DNA from: Chloroflexota bacterium | Lineage (GTDB): Bacteria > Chloroflexota > Chloroflexia > Chloroheliales > Chloroheliaceae | Length of the DNA: 64,000 bases | Assembly (NCBI GenBank): GCA_028287745.1 | Contig: JAQBPB010000019.1 | Coordinates: 121,965 to 185,964, forward strand | Direction: 5' to 3' | Part shown: positions 53,542-62,709 of the stretch, piece after piece | Layout: the number at the start of each line of letters is the position of its first letter | How positions within the stretch are numbered: position 1 is the first letter of the stretch | Notes under the pieces: generated by a model | What the model was told of the DNA's origin: nothing | Databases searched by the model: none | The model's input: the letters and a program-made list of their open reading frames with translations, nothing else | Program-made: the position numbers and the translations under genes

Positions 53542-55794
53542 ATGGCAACTGTTTCACCGCCGCAAGGCACTTCTTCTGCAGGTTCAAAAGGTACAACTTC
53601 CGCCCCTCGACCGGTCCGCCGGAAGGCTTCTAACGCCCCGGTCTTTCTGGTGGCGCTACTGGTAATCGGGTTCTTTGTGGCTATTTCGGCGGTTATAGCA
53701 ACCGATGACGTGGCCGGGGTAGTTAATACATTTGGCTACTTTGGCTGGGGCATGGCCGGTGTGGCTGTCCTGTTAGGGCTTGGAATCGCGCTCAGGCGCG
53801 GCAAAGCTTTTCTGGGCCTGGGCCTGGTTTCGGTCGGGTTGTTATTACTGGCCGGGGCAGTCCTGGCCGGGGCCGCCCCGCTCTTTTCCAGCCCGGCCCA
53901 TGCCAGCCAGGGCACCCAGGCTTTCTTACAGCAAAACTATGAAAGAGCGATTGCCGAATTTCGCCTGACCAGCGGCGGTGACTATTTCCGCAAAGAACTG
54001 CCCGAAGCTTATTTGAAATACGGCGACCAATTGACCCAGGCCGGTAATTACCAGAAAGCCCTGGACCAGTACAATCAGGTTATCAGCCCTGAACTAAAAC
54101 CGAATAGGTTTGAATCCCAGGTGCCGGACGCCCGCGCCAGGGTTTACCTGGCCTGGGCCGATAAGCTGGATAAAGACAATGCCCGGGCCTATTCGACCTA
54201 TTCGGCCGAACAAAAAGCCAGCCTGGATAATGAACTGCTCAATAAGTATGACGCGGCTATCAATGCCCAGCCCTCCGAAACCCTGATTAACCAGGCTCGT
54301 TCCGGGGTGCGTAATATTCTTTACCGGCAGGTCGAGGAGCTAAAGGCCCAGAACAAATACCAGGAACTGGATACCCTTTACCAGAAGATTTCTCTCAACT
54401 ACCTGGATGGCAAGCCACAATCACTTTCCGAACTGGAAAGCCGGATGGCCCAGAATTATCTTGAATGGAGTCACCAGGAAACCACCCGCTATAATTACGA
54501 TAGCGCTTTGGCGCTCTTGCAAAAAGCCGAGGCCCGTTATACCAGCTACGACCCTAAAAAGGTTGATGGAGTGGTCCTGGATATTATTGATAACTTTAGC
54601 AAACTGGCGCCCCAGTTAATTACCGCCGGTCAATACGATGAAGCGGTTAACCGCCTGGAAGTCGCCCTTAAGACCTACGGGCCTAAAGACAAAACCAATG
54701 TTATTGCCCTGGCCCTGCTTAACAGCTATGTCGAGTACGCCAATGATTTGCAGGCCCGCAATAACCTGGACGAAGCCAAGAACCGCTTCAAGCAGGCTTT
54801 TGACTTCAACCAGAAATACTCCTTTAAGGATAACCGGCCCAAAGCCGGGTTAGGTAAGATCTACCTGTCCCAGGCCCAGGATGCCGAGCAGAAAACCGAT
54901 TACCCGAAAGCGATTGCGCTCTACCGGGACGGGCTTAATACGCAGTACTTCAGCCAGGAAGAAACGGCTACTGCCAAGACCTCTATTTCGCGCAGTTACC
55001 TGACCTGGGGACAGCAGACCGAACAGTCCAGCAACCCTGACCGGGCCCTGGAGATATACCGGGAAGGTTTGCAGAACAATATCTTTGATGCCGCCAGCCG
55101 CCCTAAAGCCCTTGATGCCGGGGGTACTATCCTGCTCAAGCGGGGTACCGATGCCGAACAGCGCAACGAACTGGAAGGCGCGATCAAGATATACAACGAC
55201 CTGGCCGCCGATGCCCTCTTTAAGGACAGCGCCAGCGCCAAAACCCTGGTAAACATTGCCCCGAAAACAATGTTTAATTTGAGTGGTAAATTGATCAATG
55301 AAGGACGCCAGGGCGATAATGTAGTGGACCTGGCAAAGCTGACCCAGGCCCGGACCCTTTTAATCAGCATAACCACCAGTTATGCCAGGTCGGAATATGC
55401 CAGCCAGGCCAGGGATCTGCTGAACGCTCAGATTAATATGACCGGCAAGCTCCTGAACGTCCGGGGCGAACCGCTTGGCAACCGGCCGGTCCAGTTCTCG
55501 ACCGATTACAAGCTGTGTACCGCGACAACTCCGGACACCGACCCGGATTGCCAGGGCCGCAAAGAAGGCATTGCCGCTAAAGGCGAAGTGCTGGGCTTTA
55601 ATACTGCCGCCGACGGTGGTTATGCCATCAAGCTGAATCCGGGCCGGACTTATTACTTTAGCTGGCAGGAACGCAACGGCAAATGGATTACCGCGCTGGC
55701 AAACAACCAGCCTATCGCCGCCGTTACAGTCAAGACTGATGGGTTAGTCCCACTGAAATATGAATATCGCACACCAACCGATGCGCCGCAATAG
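53542..55794 (+). CDS. Membrane-anchored tetratricopeptide-repeat protein
   Basis: 750 aa from ATG 53542; the frame reaches back to 53479 but overlaps the terminator. Seen: Ser/Thr/Pro-rich start, three closely spaced membrane helices (about residues 35-55, 66-87, 91-113), then about 500 residues of TPR-like helices (DYFRKELPEAYLKYGDQLTQAGNYQKALDQY, YDEAVNRLEVALKTY and others), and a C-terminal beta-rich carboxypeptidase-regulatory-like domain (NVRGEPLGNRPVQFS ... GYAIKLNPGRTYYFSW). Inferred: scaffold on the cell surface or facing the cytoplasm; topology not certain. Nothing adjacent explains it; tpiA follows 25 bp downstream. Confidence 0.78.
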   Translation: MATVSPPQGTSSAGSKGTTSAPRPVRRKASNAPVFLVALLVIGFFVAISAVIATDDVAGVVNTFGYFGWGMAGVAVLLGLGIALRRGKAFLGLGLVSVGLLLLAGAVLAGAAPLFSSPAHASQGTQAFLQQNYERAIAEFRLTSGGDYFRKELPEAYLKYGDQLTQAGNYQKALDQYNQVISPELKPNRFESQVPDARARVYLAWADKLDKDNARAYSTYSAEQKASLDNELLNKYDAAINAQPSETLINQARSGVRNILYRQVEELKAQNKYQELDTLYQKISLNYLDGKPQSLSELESRMAQNYLEWSHQETTRYNYDSALALLQKAEARYTSYDPKKVDGVVLDIIDNFSKLAPQLITAGQYDEAVNRLEVALKTYGPKDKTNVIALALLNSYVEYANDLQARNNLDEAKNRFKQAFDFNQKYSFKDNRPKAGLGKIYLSQAQDAEQKTDYPKAIALYRDGLNTQYFSQEETATAKTSISRSYLTWGQQTEQSSNPDRALEIYREGLQNNIFDAASRPKALDAGGTILLKRGTDAEQRNELEGAIKIYNDLAADALFKDSASAKTLVNIAPKTMFNLSGKLINEGRQGDNVVDLAKLTQARTLLISITTSYARSEYASQARDLLNAQINMTGKLLNVRGEPLGNRPVQFSTDYKLCTATTPDTDPDCQGRKEGIAAKGEVLGFNTAADGGYAIKLNPGRTYYFSWQERNGKWITALANNQPIAAVTVKTDGLVPLKYEYRTPTDAPQ

Positions 55795-55819
55795 GCCATA
55801 GAACAGGAGATTTTTAGTA

Positions 55820-56641
55820 ATGGTTCAGATTAACCGGGGCAACAGTTTCGAGCCTCCACCGCCCGTCCGGCGCATTCCGATTATCGCCGGGAACTGGAAG
55901 ATGAATAAAACGGTCGAAGAAGCCCTTTCTTTGATTGACGAAATGATGGACGACCTGGACGCCTATGAGGAAGTGGAGACGGTCATTTGCCCGCCTTTCA
56001 TGGCTCTTTCGCCGGTAATGGACCTGATTGAGGACACCAACCTCAAGCTGGGCGCTCAGAACATGTTTTACAAAGAGAGCGGCGCTTATACGGGCGAAAT
56101 TTCACCGCTGATGCTGCGCGAAGTCTGTGACTATGTCATCCTGGGCCACAGCGAACGGCGGCAGTACTTCCACGAAACCGATGAGGATGTGAACCTCAAG
56201 GTCAGGGCCGCCCTGAAAAATGACCTGGTGCCAATTATCGCGGTCGGTGAGAACCTGGAGCAGCGTGAGGCCGGGCGGACCGCCGAACTGATCGCGAACC
56301 AGGTCGAAATCGCTTTGCGCGAGGTTAACTCGTTTGACGCGGCGACTGTCGTTATCGCTTACGAACCCATCTGGGCGATTGGCACCGGCAAGGCTGCTTC
56401 CGGCCAAATCGCCAACGAAGTCTGCCAGGGAATCCGCCAGACCGTTGCCCGGCTGTACAACCAGGAAGTCGCCAGCCAGGTCCGGATTCAATACGGCGGC
56501 AGCGTGACCGGCGACAATATTGCCGAATTCATGAGCCAGCCTGATATTGATGGTGCCCTGGTCGGCGGAGCCAGCCTGAAAGCCGCCGATTTTGTAAAAA
56601 TCGTGGCTCAAACCCAGGAAGCGGTTGGCAAAAAGGGCTAA
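55820..56641 (+). CDS. tpiA: Triose-phosphate isomerase
   Basis: 273 aa; interconverts dihydroxyacetone phosphate and glyceraldehyde 3-phosphate. Seen: GNWKMNKT with Lys (about residue 28), catalytic His in LGHSERR, catalytic Glu in AYEPIWAIGTGKAAS, phosphate loop YGGSVTGDN and DGALVGGASLKA. The usual length is about 250; the first 20 residues (MVQINRGNSFEPPPPVRR) form an extra polar, Pro-rich N-terminus. AGGAG precedes the ATG. It follows the TPR gene by 25 bp, so it may be read from the same transcript, which is not a usual glycolytic arrangement. Confidence 0.97.
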   Translation: MVQINRGNSFEPPPPVRRIPIIAGNWKMNKTVEEALSLIDEMMDDLDAYEEVETVICPPFMALSPVMDLIEDTNLKLGAQNMFYKESGAYTGEISPLMLREVCDYVILGHSERRQYFHETDEDVNLKVRAALKNDLVPIIAVGENLEQREAGRTAELIANQVEIALREVNSFDAATVVIAYEPIWAIGTGKAASGQIANEVCQGIRQTVARLYNQEVASQVRIQYGGSVTGDNIAEFMSQPDIDGALVGGASLKAADFVKIVAQTQEAVGKKG

Positions 56642-56662
56642 TACTTTTAACCCTTTACTGGG

Positions 56663-56706
56663 AAACGCCTGGCAGTCCGGTTTTAAGGCCGTGCTGCCAG
56701 GCGTTT
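56663..56706 (+). terminator. Hairpin after tpiA
   Basis: AAACGCCTGGCAG pairs perfectly with CTGCCAGGCGTTT, loop of 18, followed only by GACC; a strong stem but without a long T-run. Confidence 0.6.
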
Positions 56707-56748
56707 GACCAGGCCCCGGTAAAATCCGTTCCCGGAAATTTCTTAGAA

Positions 56749-56785
56749 ATAAAAAACTCCCCGGTTTTGTAGACCGGGGAGTTTT
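56749..56785 (-). terminator. Intrinsic terminator of the glycoside hydrolase gene
   Basis: AAAACTCCCCGGT / ACCGGGGAGTTTT, 13 bp perfect stem, 7 nt loop; on the minus strand followed by TT and a further AT-rich run. It lies 26 bp past the stop at 56811, and also catches plus-strand transcripts. Confidence 0.88.
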
Positions 56786-56810
56786 AAGTTTATACTTTTC
56801 GGAGCCGGGT

Positions 56811-59588
56811 TTAGCGGGCCGAGCCGTAGCGCCAGGTGGCGTAATGCGCCCCAATGTTGCCCATTTCGACCTTGAAACCGGCCGGGTTGGACGGCGTATA
56901 GGTCAGCACGCGGCGTTCAAAGATTTGAATCATCACGTCTATTTCAACCCCTGCCACGGTGACTCTGGCCCAGTAAGGATTGCTCAAAGGCAAGCCGATA
57001 CTGTAAATCCAGTCTACCGCGTCACCCTCGATATAATTACCGTTGACCTTGACCGGGCCGCGGCTGATCATGAACTGCCAGAAAATATCCGCAATATTGT
57101 GATGGGTTACATCTACATAATTGGTCAGTCTGACATTGTAATTAGCCAGGCCGGGGTTCGTCCCGGTATTGCCGTGCCGGTCAATCGTATCGGTGACTAC
57201 CTTACCGTTCTGGTTCGGCTGCCACTTATCGTTATTGAGGCTTGTGACACGGGCGAAGGCGGCGTAGGTAGGCGTATTAGGGTTGTTGCCGCTATCGCCC
57301 GCCGCCGGAATCTGGGCCGGTCCCTGGGCCGCCGTAACTACCCGGTTATGACCGGTCTGTATCACGCCGCTGACAAGTTCGCGGGCCAGCAAGCCGTTGG
57401 TTACGTAATACTTGTCGCCGGGATTACCGGAAGGGTTGGTGATTTCCATCCGGCTTTTGTCCCAGTAAAGCACGGTCCGGCAGCCGCCCTGGCCTTCTTC
57501 GTAGGATTCCTGGACAAAGCGGTGAGTGGTAGGCCCCCACATCCAGCTCCGGCTGGCCCTGCCGGAAGTAATCGCTTCATCGAACTTCTCCCAGGTCGGT
57601 TGGAACCGCGAGCGCAGTTCGTCCGCGCCGGTTTGAGGGCAGGCGCTGGCGCTGGGAGCGGACGGGTTTGACATCGCCGGGGCCTGGTGTTCGATATAGA
57701 CTGGCGAATCGCTTACGTGGATTGCTAACTTGCCGTTCTGGGCCGTCACAGTGGACGGTTGGCCGTTGCGGTTGTAAACCGTTGCCGAGCCGCTGGCGGT
57801 CGGGATATTTACCGTACCCTGTGCGCCATCCGCCCAGGCCACGTCTACATGCTGGCCGTTTTTGGCATACCGGAACATGTACAACGGCAGCCCATCTTCG
57901 GCGTAAAAATCGTCAAAATAAGCGGTGCCACTGTAAGTGGTGCTTTTCGGCCAACCGTCCAGGACCAGTTCCATTCCTTTGAGCGGTAGGGCCAGGTTGG
58001 CCGGTCCGGCCGGGACATTCGGGTTTGCCAGTTGCGCTTCATACCGCTGCCAGCCCTGGCTTGGCGCGCCCATCCGGCCCAGGGTATAGACGTAGCGGGT
58101 GTTATTGTTGTCTATTACGTGCAGGTGCATTTCGGTCTGGGTGGCATCGCCCATGGCCCAGAACCCAATCTTCTTCGGAGCGAAATTCAGACCCGGAAAA
58201 CCGGCCGGAATGAGGCTGACATAGCGGTCGCGGCTGGTGTTATAAAGATTATAGTCCACCTTGAGGGATTTGCCGCTGCGGGCCTGTTCTGCGGTATAAC
58301 TCATGTTGACGCTGGCGGACGAGGACGCATAACAGTTCCAATAGCCGTTGTTGGGATTACCGGCCTGGCAGTTGGTACCGGCGCCGCCGCCGTTGAAATC
58401 GAAAAGGGTCGAGTAACTGCCGCTGCCTTCGTAGGGGTCAACCTGGCCCAGCGGAGTGCTGCCGGTCAGGCGCGCCACCATGTTGGCGTAGGCCCCATAG
58501 GCCGGTTTCTGCGATTTCCAGTCCGTACCGACCAGCCCGTAGCGGTCGCGCGGGTTGGAAGTATCGTCGTGAAACTGGTAGACGAAGTATTTCTGGACAT
58601 TGGTGGACAGGCCCATGGCGTAGGTCCGTACCAGGTAATTGGCCTGTTGTTCGGGCGAAACCTTGTTGTGGCGGTTGGGGTCGGTGTTTTCAGTGTTAAA
58701 GCCAAGCTCGGTGGCCCAGATCGGCCGGTTGCCCAGGCGAGCCGCCAGGCCTTGTGCCAGGTTCATCCCGGCGCTCAACCAGTAACCTCTTTCCGGGCTC
58801 ATGGAGCCGCCCGGGACATTGGGAGTGGGGTCGTTGACGTAAGGGTGGATACCCAGGATATCAAACTTATCGCGCCCACCCGCCGCAATCATTTGTTCCA
58901 TCCAGTCAATACCATTTGAAACCGGGACAAAACCGGCGCTGACTACTTTCAGGCCGGGGTCAATTGCTTTAATGGTGTCATAACTGGCCGCCAGCAATTG
59001 GGCATACTGGCCGGGGTCGGCGCTGGCGAAAAAGACCGGGTCCTGGGGTTCGTTCCAGATTTGCCAGTAGCGTATCTTATCTTTGTAGCGGGTAACAACC
59101 TGGCGGACATAGGTTTTCCAGGCGTTTAGCTCCGGCATCGTGTGGGAAATAGTGGCATTGCCGCCACCGCTCCGGTTAACGTTGTATTCCAGCAGTCCTA
59201 ATATCTGGATACCGCGTGAAAGGGAAGCATTAACCGCTTTATCCGCGAAGCCCCAGTTCCACTGGCCGGGTTTCGGCTCTACCCGGTCCCAGCTAATTTC
59301 TTCCCTGGTCCAGCCGACGCCCATATTTTTAGCCTGTTGAAAAGGCATGCCGTAATCGTCACCCGAGCCGTTGGGAATGTAGCGGGAAACCGCATGGACA
59401 TTCATGCCAAAAGGGGAATCAAGGCCGGTGCCTACCCCGGCGAAAGCCGCCTGGGTAACCGGTGGGTCGCTATAGGCGCTAAGGGTCAGGCCGCCCAGCA
59501 GTAATATTACTAACCAGAAGTTGAGTAGCGGATAAAAAAATGATTGCTTAAAAAAAGTTTGTTTAGCCGTGTTTTGGTTTTTAAACAT
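56811..59588 (-). CDS. Secreted glycoside hydrolase-like protein with Chloroflexota-type surface domain
   Basis: 925 aa from ATG 59588, preceded by TAAGG; an ATG three codons upstream (59597) is less well placed. Seen: signal peptide (FFYPLLNFWLVILLLGGLTLSAYS), then a TIM-barrel resembling clan GH-A (GH39/GH5-like): GVGWTREEISWDRVEPKPG, acid/base Glu in YWQIWNEPQDP, candidate nucleophile Glu in IWATELGFNT. After about residue 390 there is a beta-rich carbohydrate-binding-like module, and the last about 270 residues carry the repeat-related domain with WGPTTHRFVQESY and NPAGFKVEMGNIGAHYATWRYG. Known chemistry: retaining hydrolysis of beta-linked glycans; substrate unknown. Outside the cell. 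Confidence 0.82.
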   Translation of the reverse strand: MFKNQNTAKQTFFKQSFFYPLLNFWLVILLLGGLTLSAYSDPPVTQAAFAGVGTGLDSPFGMNVHAVSRYIPNGSGDDYGMPFQQAKNMGVGWTREEISWDRVEPKPGQWNWGFADKAVNASLSRGIQILGLLEYNVNRSGGGNATISHTMPELNAWKTYVRQVVTRYKDKIRYWQIWNEPQDPVFFASADPGQYAQLLAASYDTIKAIDPGLKVVSAGFVPVSNGIDWMEQMIAAGGRDKFDILGIHPYVNDPTPNVPGGSMSPERGYWLSAGMNLAQGLAARLGNRPIWATELGFNTENTDPNRHNKVSPEQQANYLVRTYAMGLSTNVQKYFVYQFHDDTSNPRDRYGLVGTDWKSQKPAYGAYANMVARLTGSTPLGQVDPYEGSGSYSTLFDFNGGGAGTNCQAGNPNNGYWNCYASSSASVNMSYTAEQARSGKSLKVDYNLYNTSRDRYVSLIPAGFPGLNFAPKKIGFWAMGDATQTEMHLHVIDNNNTRYVYTLGRMGAPSQGWQRYEAQLANPNVPAGPANLALPLKGMELVLDGWPKSTTYSGTAYFDDFYAEDGLPLYMFRYAKNGQHVDVAWADGAQGTVNIPTASGSATVYNRNGQPSTVTAQNGKLAIHVSDSPVYIEHQAPAMSNPSAPSASACPQTGADELRSRFQPTWEKFDEAITSGRASRSWMWGPTTHRFVQESYEEGQGGCRTVLYWDKSRMEITNPSGNPGDKYYVTNGLLARELVSGVIQTGHNRVVTAAQGPAQIPAAGDSGNNPNTPTYAAFARVTSLNNDKWQPNQNGKVVTDTIDRHGNTGTNPGLANYNVRLTNYVDVTHHNIADIFWQFMISRGPVKVNGNYIEGDAVDWIYSIGLPLSNPYWARVTVAGVEIDVMIQIFERRVLTYTPSNPAGFKVEMGNIGAHYATWRYGSAR

Positions 59589-59881
59589 TAAATACATCCT
59601 TAAACGGTATAGAATTCGCCAGGACCGGACCAGCCGGTTGCGGGCAACTGTTTAGAGCAGGTTCTCTAAATACAGGAAAAATAAACCGATAATTATTCCG
59701 AAACTATTTAATTAGCTTTTAACTAAAATAAAATTGAGCCTTCTAATCTTAGCATCTTTTCAGGTGCTTCTTTAGAATATACGATAAGAAATTAGTCCTG
59801 ATAAATAGCCTATAAGTATGGGACTAATACCGGGGTTACTCCTGTTTGACTGTTAAAGATAGATTCAAGCAAGCAAATAAC

Positions 59882-60643
59882 TTATTTGAAGTCCTGGGAC
59901 GCCAGAAAAAGCAGCGATTCGGCGACTTCTAAAGGTTTGGTAATAATTCCCTCATGTCCGGCATTAATATTGATGTGGCGGTAATGGAACAATTTTTTAG
60001 GCATTTTGGGGTAGAAATCACCATTGGGTAAGCTCATATCCTCGTTAAAACTTAGGTAGGCACAGGGTACCCTTTGCTGGAAAAAGGTCTTAAAATGGGC
60101 CGGTTCAAACAGCGGTTCCACCGGTTCCGGTACCAGACGGGCCAGCAGCCGGTCGGCCTGGCGCGGGTCGTCATTAAGCATGTTATAGCGCCAGAAGTCG
60201 GGTACCTCAGTCAGGTCAAGTTTTCCGGCCGGGTGACTTGCGGCCAGTTCCTTGAAGTAAGCGGCTATCTCCGGCGGCATCAGCCCGGCGATACTCTCGC
60301 CTTCCCTTAAGATATAAGCTTCCACGAAAGCCAGGGCGGCTACCTGCCCTTCCAGACGTTCCGCCGCAAGCTGGATAACCGGCCCGGCGGTACCGTGACC
60401 CACCAGGACCGCTTTGCGTGCGCCAATCCGGGCGGTCGTAGCCTCGACTACTGCCCCGACATAACTTTCCAGGGTTAGTTTTTGGGTATCCTCGGGGACA
60501 AGGGCTGCCAGGCCGTGTCCGGGCAGGTCAGGCATAATTACCGGCCAACCACGCTCAGCCAGTTTTGCGCCTACCGCTTCCCAGGACCATGCCCCCATCC
60601 AGGCATCATGGACCAGCACCCATAAAGTTTCATCCGGCTTCAC
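59882..60643 (-). CDS. Alpha/beta-hydrolase homologue lacking nucleophile Ser
   Basis: 253 aa, of the methylesterase/hydroxynitrile-lyase-like group. Seen: VLVHDAWMGAWSWEAVG (the usual HGAWHGAW oxyanion loop with G changed to D), DLPGHG, and NAGHEGIITKP with the catalytic His. The nucleophile elbow reads VGHGTAG where active members have GHSxG, so Ser is replaced by Gly and the last Gly is shifted. The reading frame is otherwise clean over the full length, arguing against random decay. It may bind a ligand rather than hydrolyse, or use other residues. Start follows an AAGGAG-like GAAGGAG sequence. Confidence 0.85.
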   Translation of the reverse strand: MKPDETLWVLVHDAWMGAWSWEAVGAKLAERGWPVIMPDLPGHGLAALVPEDTQKLTLESYVGAVVEATTARIGARKAVLVGHGTAGPVIQLAAERLEGQVAALAFVEAYILREGESIAGLMPPEIAAYFKELAASHPAGKLDLTEVPDFWRYNMLNDDPRQADRLLARLVPEPVEPLFEPAHFKTFFQQRVPCAYLSFNEDMSLPNGDFYPKMPKKLFHYRHININAGHEGIITKPLEVAESLLFLASQDFK

Positions 60644-60940
60644 TGCGCTCCTTCAAATTTGTTGGCTGTTCAGTTTACCTTTTCAGACCCGGCTATTGTA
60701 CCATATCGGAATAGAAAATATGTTTTGTTTTTATTTAAGTAAAGGCATTTTATTTAAGGCGAATGATCTTAACAACCAGATAAATTATATGCTAGAATTA
60801 GTTTATTGACTACCTGCTACTAATGGTAAGTAAGAAAGCTTTGAAATGGAAAATCCAAAAGGGCGGTTACAAAGAGGGCCTAAAGCTGGGCTTTGGCGGT
60901 TTGTCCAACGGCACCCTTCTGGTCCAATTTCGGATTCTAA

Positions 60941-61217
60941 TTCGCAACCGGCGCCAGTGGCTGTTGCCATAAAAATGTAGTGGGTCGCCATGAACATGGG
61001 TATACGGCTATCTCCTAGAAGGCAGGTTGCCGGAGCGGTGGTTGGACAGGGTGCTACTTACGAAGAAGCTTATAACGATGTGGTATCGGCTTTAAATGCC
61101 CATGTTTCGATGTGTGGACCTGAAGTATTGGAAGCCGATTTTCCGGTTTTAAAGGCCAAAATTGCAGAACATATAGTTTCGCTGAAGTCGAACTACAATG
61201 CCAGAATTCCCCGCTGA
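60941..61217 (+). pseudogene. hicB: HicB-like antitoxin, frameshifted remnant
   Basis: A 75-codon frame (60990-61217) carries the HicB core, GAVVGQGATYEEAYNDVVSALNAHV, but its first 20 residues are not HicB-like. In the neighbouring frame, 60941-61015 reads NVVGRHEHGYTAIS and then stops, which is the start of a HicB domain (family pattern D/E-x-G-Y-x-A-x-S-P-x-L-P-G). One or more small indels between about 61012 and 61040 would restore the domain. Known role: HicB neutralises HicA and represses the operon. The remnant overlaps the hicA start by 20 bp, as in intact hicBA pairs. It is probably inactive unless frameshifting occurs. Confidence 0.65.
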
Positions 61218-61433
61218 CGCCCGCAGTGATAAAGTTTTAAGAGCCTTTGCATTACCTGGATTCCAGGTTGCTATTAAGGAACGTATTCACATGGGACGTA
61301 AAAACCGGACGGAACAACAACTACAGCGACTTTGCCTGACCGCAATAATTTTCAAGGTCCAACTTTATTACCAGCCTGTAGACAGGCTGGTATTTCTAAA
61401 AATGATTTTATAGCAGCCTTTGACCGGGCCTGA
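61198..61433 (+). pseudogene. hicA: HicA-like toxin broken by a one-base frameshift
   Basis: Reading from ATG 61198 gives MPEFPADARSDKVLRAF and FQVAIKERIHMGRK; at the AAAAA run (61300-61304) a shift of -1 restores KPDGTTTTATLPDRNNFQG and continues to CRQAGISKNDFIAAFDRA before the TGA at 61431-61433. Together this is about 78 residues, the size of HicA, with the N-terminal pattern, the conserved His in RIHMG, the KPDGTTTT strand and the LRQAGIS C-terminus. HicA is an mRNA-cleaving toxin with a dsRBD-like fold. The unshifted frame instead runs to 61413 with unrelated sequence. One A missing from an A-run is the simplest explanation. Confidence 0.72.
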
Positions 61434-61547
61434 CACTTCCCTTGCCCCGGTTTAAAAGGCCAATCAGCCATCCGGTTTGTTAAAAGATGGGAATGTAGAG
61501 AAATTCTTTATTACCAAAAATTCTGTTAAAGAAAGTGTATTCAGCTA

Positions 61548-62693
61548 ATGTTTATTCCTCAAGATGCCCGGTTTTATCTTGACACTTTACGCGATATTGT
61601 CTCTATTCCGACTACATCATTTCACGAGCAGGCGGTCTGCCTGGAAATCCGGGCTTTCCTGGAGCGCTATGGGATTCCTTATGAGATCGACCGCTACGGC
61701 AATATTATTGCCCATTACCAGAAAGGCCCGGCTTGCCGCCCCCTGGCCCTGATGGCCCACACCGACCACCCGGCCTTTGAGCTGGAAGCGACCGGACCGG
61801 TTCCCGAATTTCCCGGTGCGAATTGGACCGCACGGCTGCTGGGCGGCGTTGCCGAAGCTTACTTTAGCCAACCGTCACCTATCCGGGTGTTCGCCGGGAA
61901 CGACCTCGGCCGCCCGGTATCCGGCCAACTGCTGGGGTCCAAACGCCTGGGCGGGCCGCGAGAAGTACAGTTGTTCCTGCAACTTGAAGAAACCGGCCAG
62001 GCTCTACAGCCGGGTGACTTTGGCATCTGGGACTTGCCGGACTTTAATCTGGAGAATGGTTTTATCCAGGCGCGGGTGATAGATGACCTGGTTGGTTGCG
62101 TGGCCGCGATGCTGACACTCTGGAAACTGGTCCAGGAAGGCGCTGAAACCAATGTCTATGGCATCTTTACCCGGGCCGAGGAAGTCGGGCTGGTCGGAGC
62201 GGAAATGGTCTTTCAGCAAAAACTCCTGCCCGCCGATACCTTTGTGGTTTCGTTAGAGGCGTCACGTACCTTGCCGGGAGCAATCCAGGGCGAAGGCCCC
62301 GTAATCAGGGTAGGCGACCGGGCTTTCACTTTCAGTGAGGAAGCTGAATTTGTCTTGAAACAGGCCGCTAAAAACTTGCAGACCCGCTCGGAGGAAGGGC
62401 CGGTCAAGGTCCAGCGCCAGCTAATGAGCGGCGGGCGCTGCGAGGCCAGTACGGCCATTTTGATGGGCTATACCGCTACCGGGCTGGCCTTCCCGCTGGA
62501 TAATTACCACAATATGGGTAAAGACTCCCGGTTGGAAGCCGAAACAATCCACCAGGATGATTTCCTGACCGGGGTTGAGTTGCTCCAGGAAGCCGCCCGC
62601 CTGATGCCGGGCCTGGCACAGCTTACCGCTGCCCAGTTCGCCGCTGAAACTACCCCTCAACCCCTGATTGACCGGCTAATTTCCAGCAAATAG
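61548..62693 (+). CDS. M42-family aminopeptidase-like metallohydrolase
   Basis: 381 aa. Seen: His-Asp ligand pair LMAHTDHPAFE, Asp in RVIDDLVGCVAAML, Glu-Glu in FTRAEEVGLVGAEM and the late His in LDNYHNMGKDS, giving the co-catalytic two-metal site of clan MH. The family forms tetrahedral aminopeptidase/glutamyl-peptidase-type particles; substrate not predictable. No signal peptide. The start ATG at 61548 has an AAAGAAAG sequence upstream. It is the first intact gene after the decayed hicBA module. Confidence 0.9.
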   Translation: MFIPQDARFYLDTLRDIVSIPTTSFHEQAVCLEIRAFLERYGIPYEIDRYGNIIAHYQKGPACRPLALMAHTDHPAFELEATGPVPEFPGANWTARLLGGVAEAYFSQPSPIRVFAGNDLGRPVSGQLLGSKRLGGPREVQLFLQLEETGQALQPGDFGIWDLPDFNLENGFIQARVIDDLVGCVAAMLTLWKLVQEGAETNVYGIFTRAEEVGLVGAEMVFQQKLLPADTFVVSLEASRTLPGAIQGEGPVIRVGDRAFTFSEEAEFVLKQAAKNLQTRSEEGPVKVQRQLMSGGRCEASTAILMGYTATGLAFPLDNYHNMGKDSRLEAETIHQDDFLTGVELLQEAARLMPGLAQLTAAQFAAETTPQPLIDRLISSK

Positions 62694-62709
62694 CCGGTAA
62701 TGCCTGGAC

